A DNA stretch of 64,000 nucleotides, taken from assembly GCF_900143545.1 (NCBI RefSeq), contig NZ_FREV01000007.1, positions 62,001-126,000 of the forward strand, read 5' to 3'. The stretch's first letter is position 1; the number at the start of each line of letters is the position of its first letter. Origin of the DNA: Loktanella sp. Alg231-35 (GTDB taxonomy: Bacteria > Pseudomonadota > Alphaproteobacteria > Rhodobacterales > Rhodobacteraceae). Below, in pieces: positions 26,556-34,902 of this stretch. Below the pieces are notes generated by a model. That model worked only from the letters and a program-made list of their open reading frames with translations, was not told the origin of the DNA and did not search any database. A program made the position numbers and the translations under genes.

Positions 26556-27530
26556 ATGGATATGGAACAAATTCAAACCATGATCACCGACATGCTGGGC
26601 CCCTTCGGCCCGCTGATGATTGTGGGGTTGCTTGGGGTATTCTTGATCCTGATCACTCTGCCTGTGTTGCTCAAGAAAGAAGTTGATCCGCTCGACAAGC
26701 TCAAGCAATCAAATCACAGCACAGCAAAGTCGTCCGACAAAGGTGCTCAGCTGCGCGCGCCTGCCAGCAAGGACAAGCTGGAGAAATACTCCAACTTCCT
26801 AGAGCCGCAAAACGCCGAAGAATACTCTGCCGTCAAGCTCAAGCTGATGCAGGCTGGCTATCGCAGCAAAAATTCGGTGCGTATCTTTTACTTTATACAA
26901 TTTGCCTTGGGTATTTTCGGCCTGTTGCTGGGCGGTGGTTATGCGCTGTACCAGATGACATTGGTTGAACCTTCGACACAGGATTTGGTCATCTGGATCA
27001 TGGGGCCCGGCGGTGTGGGTTACTTCCTGCCCAAATATTGGGTCACACGCCGTCAACAAATGCGTCAAGAAGCGATTGTGAACGCCTTCCCCGACAGCCT
27101 TGATATGATGTTGGTATGTGTTGAAGCGGGCCAATCACTTGATCAGTCCATCATGCGTGTCTCGACCGAGCTGAAATCCGGTTTCCCCGAACTGGCCGAA
27201 GAGTTTGAGATCGTCGGTCAGGAATCCAAGGCCGGTAAGGACAAGAACACTGTTCTCAAAGACATGGCAGAACGCTGTGGTGTGCCGGATATCTCCAGCT
27301 TTGTGACCGTGTTGGTGCAATCATCGCAGTTCGGTACGTCCATCTCTGACGCCTTGCGCGTTTACGCATCGGAAATGCGGGACAAGCGCGTTATGCGCGC
27401 TGAAGAAGCTGCCAACAAACTGCCGACCAAGATGACGTTGGCGACAATGATGTTGACGGTCCCGCCTCTGATGGCGATGTTGATCGGACCATCCATCTAC
27501 GCAATTGCTGTGAACCTCGCTCCGGGCTGA
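26556..27530 (+). CDS. tadC: Tad inner-membrane platform protein TadC
   Basis: A 324-residue partner of TadB with the same GspF-like architecture. It has a membrane helix at about 18-40, a charged linker rich in K and S (42-75), helices near 110-150, and the T2SSF bundle beginning FPDSLDMMLVCVEAGQSLDQ (about 178-197). RAEEAANKLPTKMTLATMM near 285-303 leads into the last helix. It lies within the same tightly spaced run, with the tadD start 6 bp downstream. Confidence 0.95.
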   Translation: MDMEQIQTMITDMLGPFGPLMIVGLLGVFLILITLPVLLKKEVDPLDKLKQSNHSTAKSSDKGAQLRAPASKDKLEKYSNFLEPQNAEEYSAVKLKLMQAGYRSKNSVRIFYFIQFALGIFGLLLGGGYALYQMTLVEPSTQDLVIWIMGPGGVGYFLPKYWVTRRQQMRQEAIVNAFPDSLDMMLVCVEAGQSLDQSIMRVSTELKSGFPELAEEFEIVGQESKAGKDKNTVLKDMAERCGVPDISSFVTVLVQSSQFGTSISDALRVYASEMRDKRVMRAEEAANKLPTKMTLATMMLTVPPLMAMLIGPSIYAIAVNLAPG

Positions 27531-27536
27531 AGACAT

Positions 27537-28097
27537 ATGACTTCCAGGTTAGTCCTACTGACCATTGCACTGACAAGTTTGGCCGCCTGCGACACAGGCG
27601 GCCTTAGTCGTTCGTCCGATGGCGTCTTTGCACCCGGCCCGTCCGGGCCTAGTGACGTTGATGGGTTGATTGTCGGGCACCGCCTTTTGGCGGCAGGTGA
27701 ATATGAACTGGCGCTCAAAGCCTACAATCGGGCCGCGGCCCAACAGGGGCTCAACGTTGATACAATGTCGGCCATTGGTTCTGCCAATCTCAGCCTGGGG
27801 CGGCTTGGTCAGGCCGAACGATGGATGCGGCGCGCGGTTGAGGAGGATCCAACATTCCCGCCCGCATGGAACAATCTTGGCGTCATTTTGATGGAAACAG
27901 GCGAAACGGCCGAAGCAAGCGAGGTTTTCCGACGCGCATTTGCCGCAGATAACGGTAATTCCGACGAAATTCGCGAGAATTTACGCTTAGCGCTCGCAAA
28001 TTTGGAAAATCCGGGCAATAGTGCGATACAACAAAATCAGAACTTTAATCTGATCCGGCGGGGTGCAGGCGACTTCGTACTCATGTCGGACCTATAG
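27537..28097 (+). CDS. tadD: TadD-like TPR lipoprotein
   Basis: A 186-residue predicted lipoprotein (lipobox LAAC near residue 18) with two to three tetratricopeptide repeats between about 45 and 150, for example GRLGQAERWMRRAVEEDPTFPPAWNNLGVILME. TadD is a pilotin-like factor needed for secretin assembly in tad systems. It starts 6 bp after tadC. The C-terminal ~35 residues are not TPR and may be an export or interaction tail. Confidence 0.88.
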   Translation: MTSRLVLLTIALTSLAACDTGGLSRSSDGVFAPGPSGPSDVDGLIVGHRLLAAGEYELALKAYNRAAAQQGLNVDTMSAIGSANLSLGRLGQAERWMRRAVEEDPTFPPAWNNLGVILMETGETAEASEVFRRAFAADNGNSDEIRENLRLALANLENPGNSAIQQNQNFNLIRRGAGDFVLMSDL

Positions 28098-28124
28098 GCA
28101 AGAGCAGCAAAAGGACGCAGAAAC

Positions 28125-28979
28125 ATGCGCCACCCAATCTTTCTGACGCTTTGTGCGGCGGCCATTGGCCTGTCGGCATGTGAAAAATCCGAGGAAGCCG
28201 AGGTCGAACGCGCCTTGGCTGATCTCAATGTTGTCGATGAATCCAACCTTAACGATGTGATGCTGACCGTTGGTGACCCCAACGAGGCGGTGAACTATTT
28301 TGCCGGTGCAAATGCAAATGATCCCGGCCGGATCGACTTGCAACGCGGTCTGGCCAAGTCCCTTGTCCGTGCGAGCCGCAACGCCGAGGCGATCCCAGCC
28401 TGGCAACAGGTCGTTGCCCACGAGGAAAGCGGCAACGGTGATCGGGTTGAACTGGCTGATGCGTTCATCCGCAACAACCGGTGGGACGATGCTGCAGCAA
28501 CACTCAACACGATCCCCCCAACGTTCGAGACATTCAAGCGTTACCGACTTGAGGCCATGGTCGCAGACAGCCGCCAGCAGTGGGACAAGGCAGACAGTTT
28601 TTATGAAACAGCCGTTGGCCTGACCACGCGACCCGCTTCAGTCTACAACAATTGGGGTTACTCTAAACTGACCCGCGGCGACTATGCCGAGGCAGAGCGG
28701 CTTTTTGTTGATGCGCTGCGCTTCAACGATGACATGTTCACGGCCAAGAACAACCTTGTTCTGGCTCGTGGCGCACAGCGAAACTATGCCATCCCAGTGG
28801 TGCCGATGAACCAGACAGAGCGTGCGCAACTGATGCACACAATGGCGCTGGCTGCGATCAAGCAAAACGATGTCTCCATCGGTAAGTCGCTTCTGGCTGA
28901 CGCCATCGAAACACATCCTCAGTACTTTGAGGAAGCCGCACGCGCCCTTGAGGCGCTCGAAAACAACGCGGTGAACTAA
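28125..28979 (+). CDS. Second Tad-linked TPR lipoprotein
   Basis: A 284-residue predicted lipoprotein (signal peptide with lipobox LSAC near residue 19). TPR-like pairs of helices run through most of the length, clearest at VYNNWGYSKLTRGDYAEAERLFVDAL (about 166-191). It follows tadD by 27 bp and precedes the prepilin peptidase by 5 bp, so it belongs to the same operon. It is distinct in sequence from TadD and longer. A second TPR protein at this position recurs in alphaproteobacterial tad loci, but its job is not settled. Confidence 0.85.
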   Translation: MRHPIFLTLCAAAIGLSACEKSEEAEVERALADLNVVDESNLNDVMLTVGDPNEAVNYFAGANANDPGRIDLQRGLAKSLVRASRNAEAIPAWQQVVAHEESGNGDRVELADAFIRNNRWDDAAATLNTIPPTFETFKRYRLEAMVADSRQQWDKADSFYETAVGLTTRPASVYNNWGYSKLTRGDYAEAERLFVDALRFNDDMFTAKNNLVLARGAQRNYAIPVVPMNQTERAQLMHTMALAAIKQNDVSIGKSLLADAIETHPQYFEEAARALEALENNAVN

Positions 28980-28984
28980 ATCCG

Positions 28985-29476
28985 ATGGGGATGACAGCGC
29001 AGGCCGCCTATTGGTTCCTCCCGGCTGTGATCCCCATCGCCATTTACATCTCATGGAACGACATGCGTTCCATGAGGATCACCAACAACTCTTTGATTGT
29101 TCTGTTGGCCGCCTACGCCGTGATTGGTCCATTCGCCTTTGGGCTTGAGATGTATCTGTGGCAATGGCTCAACTTTCCCGTCGTGCTTGTTATCTGCATG
29201 GCACTTTGGGCGCTGCGGGCCATGGGTGGTGGCGACGCCAAGATGATCGCAGTGATGGCCCCGTTTTTTGTGATTGATGATGTGATTCTCATCATGCAGC
29301 TCTTTGCGGCGTGTCTTTTGGGTGCGCTCGCGATCCACAGCCTGTTTCGCTTTACGCCACTTAAAAACTTCGCGCCAGATTGGCAAAGCTGGCATGCAGG
29401 CCGTTATTTTCCAAAGGGTTTTCCACTCAGCATGACCCTTTTGTTCTACCTTCTTGCTGCAGCGGTTTACCGCTAA
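28985..29476 (+). CDS. cpaA: Tad prepilin peptidase TadV/CpaA
   Basis: A 163-residue aspartic prepilin peptidase of family A24 that removes the leaders of Flp pilins. The two catalytic aspartates are Asp26 (ISWNDMRSMRI) and Asp84 in the GGGDAKM motif, which corresponds to the GxGD signature. About five membrane helices are visible. It is the short type without the N-methylating domain, as in other tad loci. Its substrates here are presumably the two small pilins at 18552 and 18936. Confidence 0.93.
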   Translation: MGMTAQAAYWFLPAVIPIAIYISWNDMRSMRITNNSLIVLLAAYAVIGPFAFGLEMYLWQWLNFPVVLVICMALWALRAMGGGDAKMIAVMAPFFVIDDVILIMQLFAACLLGALAIHSLFRFTPLKNFAPDWQSWHAGRYFPKGFPLSMTLLFYLLAAAVYR

Positions 29477-29599
29477 ATGTGGGCAATGCCTTGGACAGGA
29501 ACATGTTTGTTCACTATTTCGCCATAATGGCCTGTAAACTGCAGCAATGGCCGCAAGGTGGGCGGCAATAATAGTCTTTTGTGATGGGCGGACCGAATT

Positions 29600-30910
29600 A
29601 TGAATGTGCAAGCCTCTAGTGTGATGGCGCCCCCGGCGCCGCGGAGCCTTGAAGCCATGCAATTGCCGATGGCGATGATGCGCGACATCTTGATCAAGAC
29701 GATGTTTCGCATGAACCTTGATCTGGTATCCGACATCAGCCGCGCTGTTTGTCTGCCAGTCCCCGTCACGCAGGAACTGGTTGATATGGCGCGGAGCCAG
29801 CTTTTGCTGGAAGCGACAGGGACCCTGAACGCCAACAGCGGCAATGAAATGGGCTATCAGCTCACCGATGCCGGTCGCGCACGCGCACTCGATGCTGCTT
29901 CGCAGTCTGAATACTACGGGGCAATGCCCGTGCCGCTGGATATCTACCGCCAGCAGATCGAACGTCAGTCGATCCGCAACATTCAGATCACTCGCGATCA
30001 GTTGCAAACGGCCATGGGGCATCTGGTGCTGCCCGATGATCTTTTGTCAAACCTCGGTCCCGCGGTCAGCGCAGGCCGGTCGATCCTGATGTATGGCCCG
30101 CCGGGTAACGGTAAATCCTCGATCTCGAACGGTATTCGTGACGCGTTGGGTGACAAGATTTACGTGCCACGCGCGATTGAATATTCCGGTCAGGTGATCA
30201 CGGTCTATGACCCCATCGTGCACAGCGCTGCGGAAGATGATGTGGACGACCCAAACAGCCTGCGCCGGACCTCTGGCCGTTTCGACACGCGTTATGTGCG
30301 CTGCGAACGCCCCACAGTGATCACCGGTGGTGAATTGTCGCTATCGATGCTTGATCTCGTCTACAACCCGACCGCGCGGACCTATCAGGCGCCTTTGCAG
30401 CTGAAATCCACCGGCGGCATCTTTATCGTGGATGACCTTGGCCGCCAGGCCGAACCGCCGCAGACACTTGTAAACCGTTGGATTGTGCCACTGGAAGAAA
30501 ACAAGGACATCCTCGCCCTGCAATCAGGTGAGAAATTCGAAGTGCCGTTTGACACGCTTGTTGTCTTCTCGACCAACTTCCACCCCAACGCGATCTTCGA
30601 CAAAGCGGCCCTGCGTCGTATCTTCTACAAGATCAAGATCGACGGCCCCAATCAGGAAGACTTCCTCAAGATCTTTGCAATGGTGGCCCGCAAGCGGAAG
30701 ATGCCGCTTGACGAAGACACGCTCGTTCACCTGCTCAACGTCCGCTACCCAGAAATCGAGAATGTCTATGCGAACTACCAGCCGATCTTTTTGATCGACC
30801 AGATGATTTCGATCTGCGAGTTCGAAGGCATTCCTTATCAGATGTCACCAGACCTCGTTGATCGCGCATGGGCGAACATGTTTGTCCGCGAAGAAGAGAT
30901 CATTCACTAG
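29600..30910 (+). CDS. AAA ATPase with N-terminal winged-helix-like domain, Tad-linked
   Basis: A 436-residue protein of unknown role. An N-terminal region (about 25-105) resembles a winged helix (LTDAGRARALDAA at 88-100). An AAA core follows, with Walker A GPPGNGKS at 166-173, Walker B IFIVDD at 274-279, a sensor-1 like VVFSTN at 321-326 and an Arg pair at 339-340. No protease, nuclease or membrane segment is seen. It lies about 120 bp after the prepilin peptidase on the same strand and ends at a strong terminator that closes the locus. MoxR-type remodelling or pilus regulation are both possible; neither is shown. The ribosome site (GGCGGA) is modest. Confidence 0.85.
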   Translation: MNVQASSVMAPPAPRSLEAMQLPMAMMRDILIKTMFRMNLDLVSDISRAVCLPVPVTQELVDMARSQLLLEATGTLNANSGNEMGYQLTDAGRARALDAASQSEYYGAMPVPLDIYRQQIERQSIRNIQITRDQLQTAMGHLVLPDDLLSNLGPAVSAGRSILMYGPPGNGKSSISNGIRDALGDKIYVPRAIEYSGQVITVYDPIVHSAAEDDVDDPNSLRRTSGRFDTRYVRCERPTVITGGELSLSMLDLVYNPTARTYQAPLQLKSTGGIFIVDDLGRQAEPPQTLVNRWIVPLEENKDILALQSGEKFEVPFDTLVVFSTNFHPNAIFDKAALRRIFYKIKIDGPNQEDFLKIFAMVARKRKMPLDEDTLVHLLNVRYPEIENVYANYQPIFLIDQMISICEFEGIPYQMSPDLVDRAWANMFVREEEIIH

Positions 30911-30939
30911 TTCTGTCCTTTCGACATTCCCAAGCAACT

Positions 30940-30970
30940 GGCTTCCCTCTACGCTGAGGGAAGCCTTTTT
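30940..30970 (+). terminator. Strong intrinsic terminator closing the Tad locus
   Basis: A 10-bp perfect stem GGCTTCCCTC / GAGGGAAGCC with a 6-base loop and a TTTTT tail, 30 bp after the AAA ATPase stop. Confidence 0.92.
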
Positions 30971-30985
30971 CGTTGGAGGACAGGA

Positions 30986-31771
30986 GTGGAACATCGCATT
31001 GGCATCGCCGGATGTGGCCGTATGGGGCTTGGCATGTTGCGCAACCTGCAAAAGGCAGGGTTTGATGCGCACGGCTTTGATGTGCGTTCAATACCGGGCG
31101 TGGGTCGGGACATTGATGCGTTCGCCAATGGGCTGCAAACGCTGATCACGGTGGTCCGCGATACAGATGAAACCGATGCGGTTCTGTTTGACGATCAGGC
31201 GCTTGTGGCCCGCGCAACTGAACTCGAACGGATTGTCATCAGCTCGACCCTATCGCCCCGCTATGTGAAGGCGCTGCGGGCCCGCGTGCCTGACCATATC
31301 ACCTTGATCGACGCGCCAATGTCCGGCGCGCAGATCAAAGCGGACGCTGGCACGCTGACATTCATGACGGGTGGCCCGGCGGCCGACATCGCCCCGCTCC
31401 TCGCAACTATGGGGCAAGAGGTGCATCATATGGGGGATTTTGGCGCGGGGATGACGGGCAAAGTGTTGAACAATCTTTTGGCAGCTTCCAATACGGCGAT
31501 GACACGGCTGGTGCTGGATTGGGCGGATGTCGCTGGCGTCGATGAAGACAGGTTGCTGGCGCTGATCAACACTGCTTCAGGACAGAACTGGCTGGCATCA
31601 GGCTTTGATGTGATCGAGTTCGCCCGCGACGGCTATGACACAGACAACACCATTGGGATTTTGGTCAAGGATGTGGCCGCAGCGTTGGATATCGCTCCTG
31701 ATGCGGGTGCGGCGCTGCCGCGCGCGGTGCAATCGGCCTTACGTGGCCTGCAACCACGGCCCAAAGCGTAA
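30986..31771 (+). CDS. NAD(P)-dependent beta-hydroxyacid dehydrogenase (3-hydroxyisobutyrate dehydrogenase family)
   Basis: A 261-residue oxidoreductase. The Rossmann motif GCGRMG lies at the N-terminus, followed by the substrate loop DAPMSGAQIKADAGTLTFM (about 108-126) and the catalytic-lysine helix GAGMTGKVLNNLLAASN, in which the usual Lys-x-x-x-Asn is KVLNN. The start is GTG 30986, with GGAGGA about 6 bases before it. The stop codon is provided by a palindromic repeat. It belongs to the 3-hydroxyisobutyrate/tartronate-semialdehyde reductase superfamily; the actual substrate is not evident. A second member of the family lies at 61263. Confidence 0.88.
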   Translation: MEHRIGIAGCGRMGLGMLRNLQKAGFDAHGFDVRSIPGVGRDIDAFANGLQTLITVVRDTDETDAVLFDDQALVARATELERIVISSTLSPRYVKALRARVPDHITLIDAPMSGAQIKADAGTLTFMTGGPAADIAPLLATMGQEVHHMGDFGAGMTGKVLNNLLAASNTAMTRLVLDWADVAGVDEDRLLALINTASGQNWLASGFDVIEFARDGYDTDNTIGILVKDVAAALDIAPDAGAALPRAVQSALRGLQPRPKA

Positions 31772-31793
31772 GGTGGGTCTTGACCCACCTTAC
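31768..31793. repeat. Perfect intergenic palindrome, repeat family copy 4
   Basis: A perfect 26-bp palindrome with 12-base arms starting GTAAGGTGGGTC around TT. It differs from copy 1 by one base per arm, with the pair changed on both sides (A-T to G-C), which keeps the stem. Its first bases supply the TAA stop of the preceding dehydrogenase gene. Confidence 0.8.
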
Positions 31794-31813
31794 ATGAACG
31801 GCAGTTTAGGCAC

Positions 31814-34219
31814 ATGATCACCCTGCCCTCCAAGTTCCAGAACTGGTTTGCATCGCGCGGCTGGGACATCCACCCACATCAGCAAGCGATGCTGGATCAG
31901 GCGCAAGACCCAGCGTTGATGCTGATAGCCCCCACCGGCGGCGGCAAGACGCTCGCCGGTTTTCTACCCTCGCTCATCGCCCTGCAAGACGGAAACCATC
32001 AAGGCCTGCACACCCTCTATGTCTCACCCCTCAAGGCACTCGCGGCTGACATTAAGCGCAACCTGCGCACACCCGTTGCAGAAATGGACCTGCCAATCCG
32101 TATCGAAGACCGAACCGGCGACACATCCTACACCCAAAAGCGCCGCCAGCGCGCCGACCCACCGCATATCTTGCTGACCACACCTGAATCGCTGGCCCTG
32201 CTCACAAGCTACGAAGATGCCCCGCACATCTTCAAAGGGCTGCAACGGATCATCGTCGATGAAATCCACGCCTTGGCCGAAAGCAAACGTGGCGACCAGC
32301 TCGTGCTGGCGTTGAGCCGCCTGCAAAGCCTTGCACCCGATCTGCGCCGGGTCGGTCTATCCGCCACAGTGGAAGACCCCGCCGCAATTGCCCGCGAACT
32401 GGCACCCCATCCCGCATCCTGCGCAATCATCAATGCCGACCCCGGCCCTGATCCCGATATCGCCATGCTCGTCACAGACGAGAAACCACCTTGGGCCGGA
32501 GGCGGCGCAAAATACGCCATCCCAGCCGTGCTGGACGAGGTCAAAAAACACAATACGACCCTGATTTTTCACAACACACGTGCGCAGGCCGAAATCTTCT
32601 TTCATAACCTCTGGCTCGCCAATACCGACGATCTGCCCATCGGCATTCATCATGGGTCATTGGCCCGCGAACAACGCGAAAAGGTCGAAGGTGCCATGGT
32701 CGCCGGTGATCTGCGTGCCATTGTTTGCACCGGTTCGCTTGATCTGGGGATCGACTGGGGCGATGTTGATCTAGTTGTGCAGGTGGGTGCCCCCAAGAAC
32801 GTCAAACGGCTGGTGCAGCGGATCGGCAGAGCCAATCACCGCTACAATGCGCCCTCCAAGGCGCTGCTGGTACCCGCCAACCGCTTTGAGGTTGTTGAAT
32901 GCGTCGCCGCTCTTGAAGCGGTCAAAGCCCATGATTTGGATGGTGATCCCAAAGGGCCAGGACCGCGTGATGTGCTTTGCCAACACATCCTGATCACGGC
33001 CTGCGCAGGGCCCTTTGATGCAGATGTGCTCTACCGCGAAGTCACAAGTGTTGGTGCCTATGCCAGCCTATCACGGCCTGACTTTGACGATTGCCTGGAT
33101 TTCTGCGCGACGGGCGGCTATGCGCTGCGCGCCTATGACAAGTGGAAGCGCCTGCTCCAGCGCCCCGATGGGCAATGGCAGTTGCGCGACCCACGCGCGG
33201 CACAGCGCATTCGGATGAATATCGGAACCATTCAAGACACAGATACGCTCAAGGTGCGGCTCAAGGGCAATTTCAAACCACTGGGCGAGGTGGAAGAGGC
33301 ATTTGCAGCAACCCTCACCCCCGGTGATACCTTCCTGATCGGCGGGCAGGTCGTGCGCTATGAAAGCCTCAAGGAAATGACCGTTCAGGTCTCGCGCCGG
33401 GCTGACAAGAAGCCAAAGATCGCAACCTTTATGGGTACGAAATTCGCCAACTCTACACAGCTGTCGCAACGCATCCTGCGCATGTTTGATCAGCCCGATT
33501 GGCCGAACCTGCCAGATCACACCGCTGAATGGCTGGGCCTGCAACGACTGCATTCAAAGATGCCCGAGGCCAACCGTATTCTGGTCGAAAGTTTCCCCCA
33601 CGAGGGCCGCCATCATATTTGCGTCTACGGTTTTGCCGGGCGCAATGCGATGCAAACCCTTGGCATGCTGCTGACCCAAAGGATGGAAGAGCTAAGCCTG
33701 CACCCCATGGGATTTGTCGCCACCGACTATGCAACGCTGATCTGGGGGCTGGATCCGGTCACCGACCCCGCCCCACTGTTTCAGGCCGACAACCTCAGGG
33801 CCGATTTCGCAACCTGGCTTTCAGGAAATGCCGTGATGAAGAAGACCTTTCGCGGAGCGGCCACAATTGCGGGGCTCATCGAACGCAACTTGCCGCAAGC
33901 GCGCAAAAGCGGACGGCAGGCCACGTTTTCCTCCGATATCCTTTATGACACGTTGTCCAAATACGACCCCGACCACCTGATGCTGCAAATCACCCGCGAG
34001 GAAGCCATGCGCGGGCTTGTCGATTTCGGCAGGATCGAAGAAATGCTGGCCCGGACCGCTGGCCGCATTGACCATCTGGTGCTGGACCGGGTGACGCCAC
34101 TTTCCTTACCAATGTTCCTTGAGATGGGGCGCATTTCCGTCACTGGTGCCGCACAGGACAGGATGCTGGAAGAGGAAGCCGCCCGTCTGATGGATGCAGC
34201 AGGTGTGACCCAAGTTTGA
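31814..34219 (+). CDS. Ligase-associated DEXH-box helicase (Lhr-like)
   Basis: An 801-residue superfamily-2 helicase of the Lhr-C / ligase-associated DNA damage response type. Walker A is APTGGGKT (39-46), and the Walker B box is DEIH (149-152). IGRANHR motif VI lies near 335, and the second RecA domain is followed by the long Lhr-specific C-terminal winged-helix and core domains. In bacteria this helicase is encoded with PdeM, an exonuclease and an ATP-dependent ligase and is linked to DNA repair. Here only pdeM follows, with an overlapping or very close start. Confidence 0.93.
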   Translation: MITLPSKFQNWFASRGWDIHPHQQAMLDQAQDPALMLIAPTGGGKTLAGFLPSLIALQDGNHQGLHTLYVSPLKALAADIKRNLRTPVAEMDLPIRIEDRTGDTSYTQKRRQRADPPHILLTTPESLALLTSYEDAPHIFKGLQRIIVDEIHALAESKRGDQLVLALSRLQSLAPDLRRVGLSATVEDPAAIARELAPHPASCAIINADPGPDPDIAMLVTDEKPPWAGGGAKYAIPAVLDEVKKHNTTLIFHNTRAQAEIFFHNLWLANTDDLPIGIHHGSLAREQREKVEGAMVAGDLRAIVCTGSLDLGIDWGDVDLVVQVGAPKNVKRLVQRIGRANHRYNAPSKALLVPANRFEVVECVAALEAVKAHDLDGDPKGPGPRDVLCQHILITACAGPFDADVLYREVTSVGAYASLSRPDFDDCLDFCATGGYALRAYDKWKRLLQRPDGQWQLRDPRAAQRIRMNIGTIQDTDTLKVRLKGNFKPLGEVEEAFAATLTPGDTFLIGGQVVRYESLKEMTVQVSRRADKKPKIATFMGTKFANSTQLSQRILRMFDQPDWPNLPDHTAEWLGLQRLHSKMPEANRILVESFPHEGRHHICVYGFAGRNAMQTLGMLLTQRMEELSLHPMGFVATDYATLIWGLDPVTDPAPLFQADNLRADFATWLSGNAVMKKTFRGAATIAGLIERNLPQARKSGRQATFSSDILYDTLSKYDPDHLMLQITREEAMRGLVDFGRIEEMLARTAGRIDHLVLDRVTPLSLPMFLEMGRISVTGAAQDRMLEEEAARLMDAAGVTQV

Positions 34220-34257
34220 CCCTTGCGTTCAATGCCCCCATGCGCAAAGAACAATTC

Positions 34258-34902
34258 ATGAACGCCTATCACTTCACCTTTTGCGGTACGATCTGCCACG
34301 CCTTGCCCTCGGGCGCGCTCTATTTGCCAGAGCACAGCGTGCTGTGTGTCTCTGACCTTCACCTTGGCAAATCAGATCGGATCGCCCGGCGCAGTGGCAT
34401 CATGCTCCCCCCTTACGAGGTGCAGGAAACGCTGCAAAAACTGGAAAGTGATATCGGCGCAACAGCACCGGATTGCGTCATTTGCCTTGGCGACAGCTTT
34501 GATGATCTCGACGCCGCGGCAAGCCTTGCGGAAGACATGCGGCTTTGGTTGACGCGCTTGCAGGCGGGTAAGCGATGGGTCTGGATCGAGGGCAACCATG
34601 ATCCGGGGCCTGTTGATCTGGGCGGCACCCACCTGAACGAAGTGCAGGTTGCCAAGCTCACCCTTCGGCATATCGCAACTGGTGCGCGGGATGAAATATC
34701 GGGGCATTATCATCCCAAACATCGGGTGACCGGGCGCAGCCGCCCGGCATTCCTGTATGATCAAGAACGGCTGATCATGCCTGCCTACGGGGCCTACACC
34801 GGCGGTCTTTCCAGCCAATCGGCAGACCTGAGGCGGCTTTTCTCAGAGCCGCTCATCGCGATCATGACCGGGCATAAGGCAATTCCTGTGCCCGTGCGCT
34901 AA
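34258..34902 (+). CDS. pdeM: Ligase-associated metallophosphoesterase PdeM
   Basis: A calcineurin-like phosphoesterase of about 214 residues. The metal-binding motifs are complete: SDLHLG with Asp33 and His35, LGDSFDD near 80, GNHDPG near 115, and SGHYHPKH near 150. From the usual family start MNAYHFTFCG the protein length is normal. The frame is open to a TTG at 34216 that overlaps the helicase stop, and ATG 34240 is a third option; none has a strong ribosome site. PdeM acts with the Lhr-like helicase in a DNA-damage module as nuclease or phosphatase. It is convergent with folD, with adjacent stops. Confidence 0.9.
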   Translation: MNAYHFTFCGTICHALPSGALYLPEHSVLCVSDLHLGKSDRIARRSGIMLPPYEVQETLQKLESDIGATAPDCVICLGDSFDDLDAAASLAEDMRLWLTRLQAGKRWVWIEGNHDPGPVDLGGTHLNEVQVAKLTLRHIATGARDEISGHYHPKHRVTGRSRPAFLYDQERLIMPAYGAYTGGLSSQSADLRRLFSEPLIAIMTGHKAIPVPVR

